Source: Propionibacterium sp. (GTDB lineage: Bacteria > Actinomycetota > Actinomycetes > Propionibacteriales > Propionibacteriaceae). From it: a DNA stretch of 6,125 nt. Every line of letters begins with the position of its first letter. Position 1 is the first letter of the stretch. Position numbers and translations under genes: made by a program. Below the pieces are notes generated by a model. It saw only the letters and a list, made by a program, of their open reading frames with translations, was not told the DNA's origin and did no database searches. The stretch covers positions 1-6,125 of the forward strand of contig DURG01000344.1 in the NCBI GenBank assembly GCA_012837465.1, read 5' to 3'. Of the stretch, positions 5,171-6,125 are shown piece by piece.

Positions 5171-6079
5171 ATGGAATATCGCTCTGACGCTGACATCAGC
5201 GGTTCACGCGTACGTCGCCGCGGCGGCGGCGGAGGCATGGGTGGCGGAAGGCGCGGCGGTCCCATCGCGGTCGGCGGAGGCATCGGTGGCGTCATCATCC
5301 TCGTGCTCATGCTCCTCTTCGGGGGCGGCGGGGGCCTCGGCGACCTCTTCGGCGCCCCGCAACAGGGCCAGCCCCAGCAACAACAGCAGCAGGGTGGGGA
5401 ACTCAACTGCGAAACTGCGGCCGACATCGAACAGAACCGCGACTGCCGCTTCGCCGCCTACGACGTCGCGCTCGAGAACTACTGGAGTTCAGCCTTCACC
5501 GAGGGCTTCCAGCCGGTCTCCGCGTTGAACCTCTTCACCGGCCAGATCTCCACCGCCTGCGGCACCGGCTCCTCCGAGATGGGCCCGTTCTACTGCCCCG
5601 GTGACCAGGGCATCTACGTCGACGACGTGTTCATGGGGCGCCTGCTGGAGCAGCTGGGCACCACTCGCAGCGACGCCGCCGAGCTCTACATCATCGGCCA
5701 CGAGTACGGCCACCACATCTCGTACCTGACCGGAGACATGCAGAAGGCGCGCTCCGGCGGCAACGACACCGGCCCGCGCTCCGGGGCCGTGCGCCTCGAA
5801 CTGCAGGCTGACTGCTACGCCGGCGTGTTCTTCAAGAACACCATGGAGGATCCGCAGTCGCCCATCGAATCCGTGACCCAGGACGACCTCAACCGCATCG
5901 TCGACGCCGCGCGCGCCGTCGGTGACGACCACATCCAGCAGCAGCAGGGCGGCCGCGTGGTGCCCGAGAGCTGGACGCACGGCTCGTCGAAGATGCGCCA
6001 GTACTGGGTGGCCAAGGGCTTCCAGAGCGGTGACCCGAACACCTGCGACACCTTCAACACCAACGACCTCGGCGAGTAA
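5171..6079 (+). CDS. Membrane-anchored neutral zinc metallopeptidase (YpfJ family)
   Basis: The product is 302 residues, close to the family's usual size. The N-terminus is Arg/Gly-rich (RVRRRGGGGGMGGGRRGG), followed by one membrane helix at about 31-50. A Gly/Gln-rich linker with a run of six glutamines covers about 51-77. The catalytic domain then starts at C80. The zinc motif HEYGH is at 177-181 and a likely third ligand is E210 in LELQADCYAGV, a hallmark of this family. The positively charged N-terminus before the helix predicts an extracytoplasmic catalytic domain. Six cysteines (C80, C92, C130, C142, C215, C292) would suit disulfides there, C130-C142 being the most obvious pair. The physiological substrate is unknown for the family. 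The gene stands alone, with its own ribosome site and a hairpin behind the TAA stop. Confidence 0.93.
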   Translation: MEYRSDADISGSRVRRRGGGGGMGGGRRGGPIAVGGGIGGVIILVLMLLFGGGGGLGDLFGAPQQGQPQQQQQQGGELNCETAADIEQNRDCRFAAYDVALENYWSSAFTEGFQPVSALNLFTGQISTACGTGSSEMGPFYCPGDQGIYVDDVFMGRLLEQLGTTRSDAAELYIIGHEYGHHISYLTGDMQKARSGGNDTGPRSGAVRLELQADCYAGVFFKNTMEDPQSPIESVTQDDLNRIVDAARAVGDDHIQQQQGGRVVPESWTHGSSKMRQYWVAKGFQSGDPNTCDTFNTNDLGE

Positions 6080-6098
6080 CCACCCGACCTGAGAAGGC

Positions 6099-6125
6099 GG
6101 CGGCCCGGCATCCAGCCGGGCCGCC
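6099..6125 (+). terminator. Probable terminator hairpin after the zinc metallopeptidase gene
   Basis: GGCGGCCCGGC (6099-6109), loop ATCCA, and GCCGGGCCGCC (6115-6125) form an 11-bp perfect stem, starting 19 bases after the TAA. The window ends at the last stem base, so a following T run cannot be seen. Actinobacterial terminators often lack one. Confidence 0.75.

Noticed and set aside
5359..5394. CAA/CAG repeat run as a phase-variation tract
   Set aside because: The run is short and mixes codons, and slippage by whole codons would only change the length of a glutamine linker, so no on/off switching is expected.
5489..5980. Minus-strand 163-codon frame inside the zinc metallopeptidase
   Set aside because: It is Val/Ala/His-rich antisense translation with no motif, while the sense strand has HEYGH and the ELQADCYAG block.

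Overview
This 6.1-kb window comes from a chromosome with high GC content, most likely an actinomycete. The signs are: strong G/C preference at third codon positions; -10 elements of the TANNNT type; a leaderless ATG directly after a -10 element; a TTG start; a tRNA without a fully encoded CCA end; and actinobacterial versions of several housekeeping-type membrane proteins. I cannot name the genus. There is no sign of an insertion sequence, phage, CRISPR array or toxin-antitoxin pair.

Layout, left to right. Positions 1-1638 (minus strand) hold a two-gene membrane operon, an NfeD-type OB-fold membrane protein (1638-1120) followed by a flotillin/SPFH protein (1090 to beyond the left edge). Its promoter lies near 1668-1673. 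Divergent from it on the plus strand is a tRNA gene (1805-1878) with anticodon UAA (Leu) but only a 5-nt variable loop, where leucine tRNAs normally have a long variable arm. Five bases after the tRNA, and converging on it, ends a minus-strand beta-CASP metallo-beta-lactamase-fold ribonuclease of the CPSF73/TTHA0252 type (3323-1884). A 123-bp divergent intergenic region follows, with a possible atypical promoter and a GC hairpin. A plus-strand Bax inhibitor-1/YccA-family seven-helix membrane protein comes next (3447-4313). Its 3' end overlaps by 16 bp the end of a convergent minus-strand Nudix hydrolase (4990-4298), which appears to be leaderless. After a 180-bp divergent region, a membrane-anchored neutral zinc metallopeptidase of the YpfJ type (5171-6079, plus) closes the window and is followed by an 11-bp perfect hairpin, probably its terminator.

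How the genes work together: only NfeD and flotillin form a clear functional unit, a membrane-microdomain scaffold pair. The remaining genes are single transcription units in alternating orientation, and nothing shows a shared pathway. A loose theme of membrane organisation, membrane stress and RNA turnover is possible but is inference. The item most worth checking is the short-variable-loop UAA tRNA. Second are two promoter regions that resemble the RecA-independent (PafBC-type) DNA-damage promoter motif.
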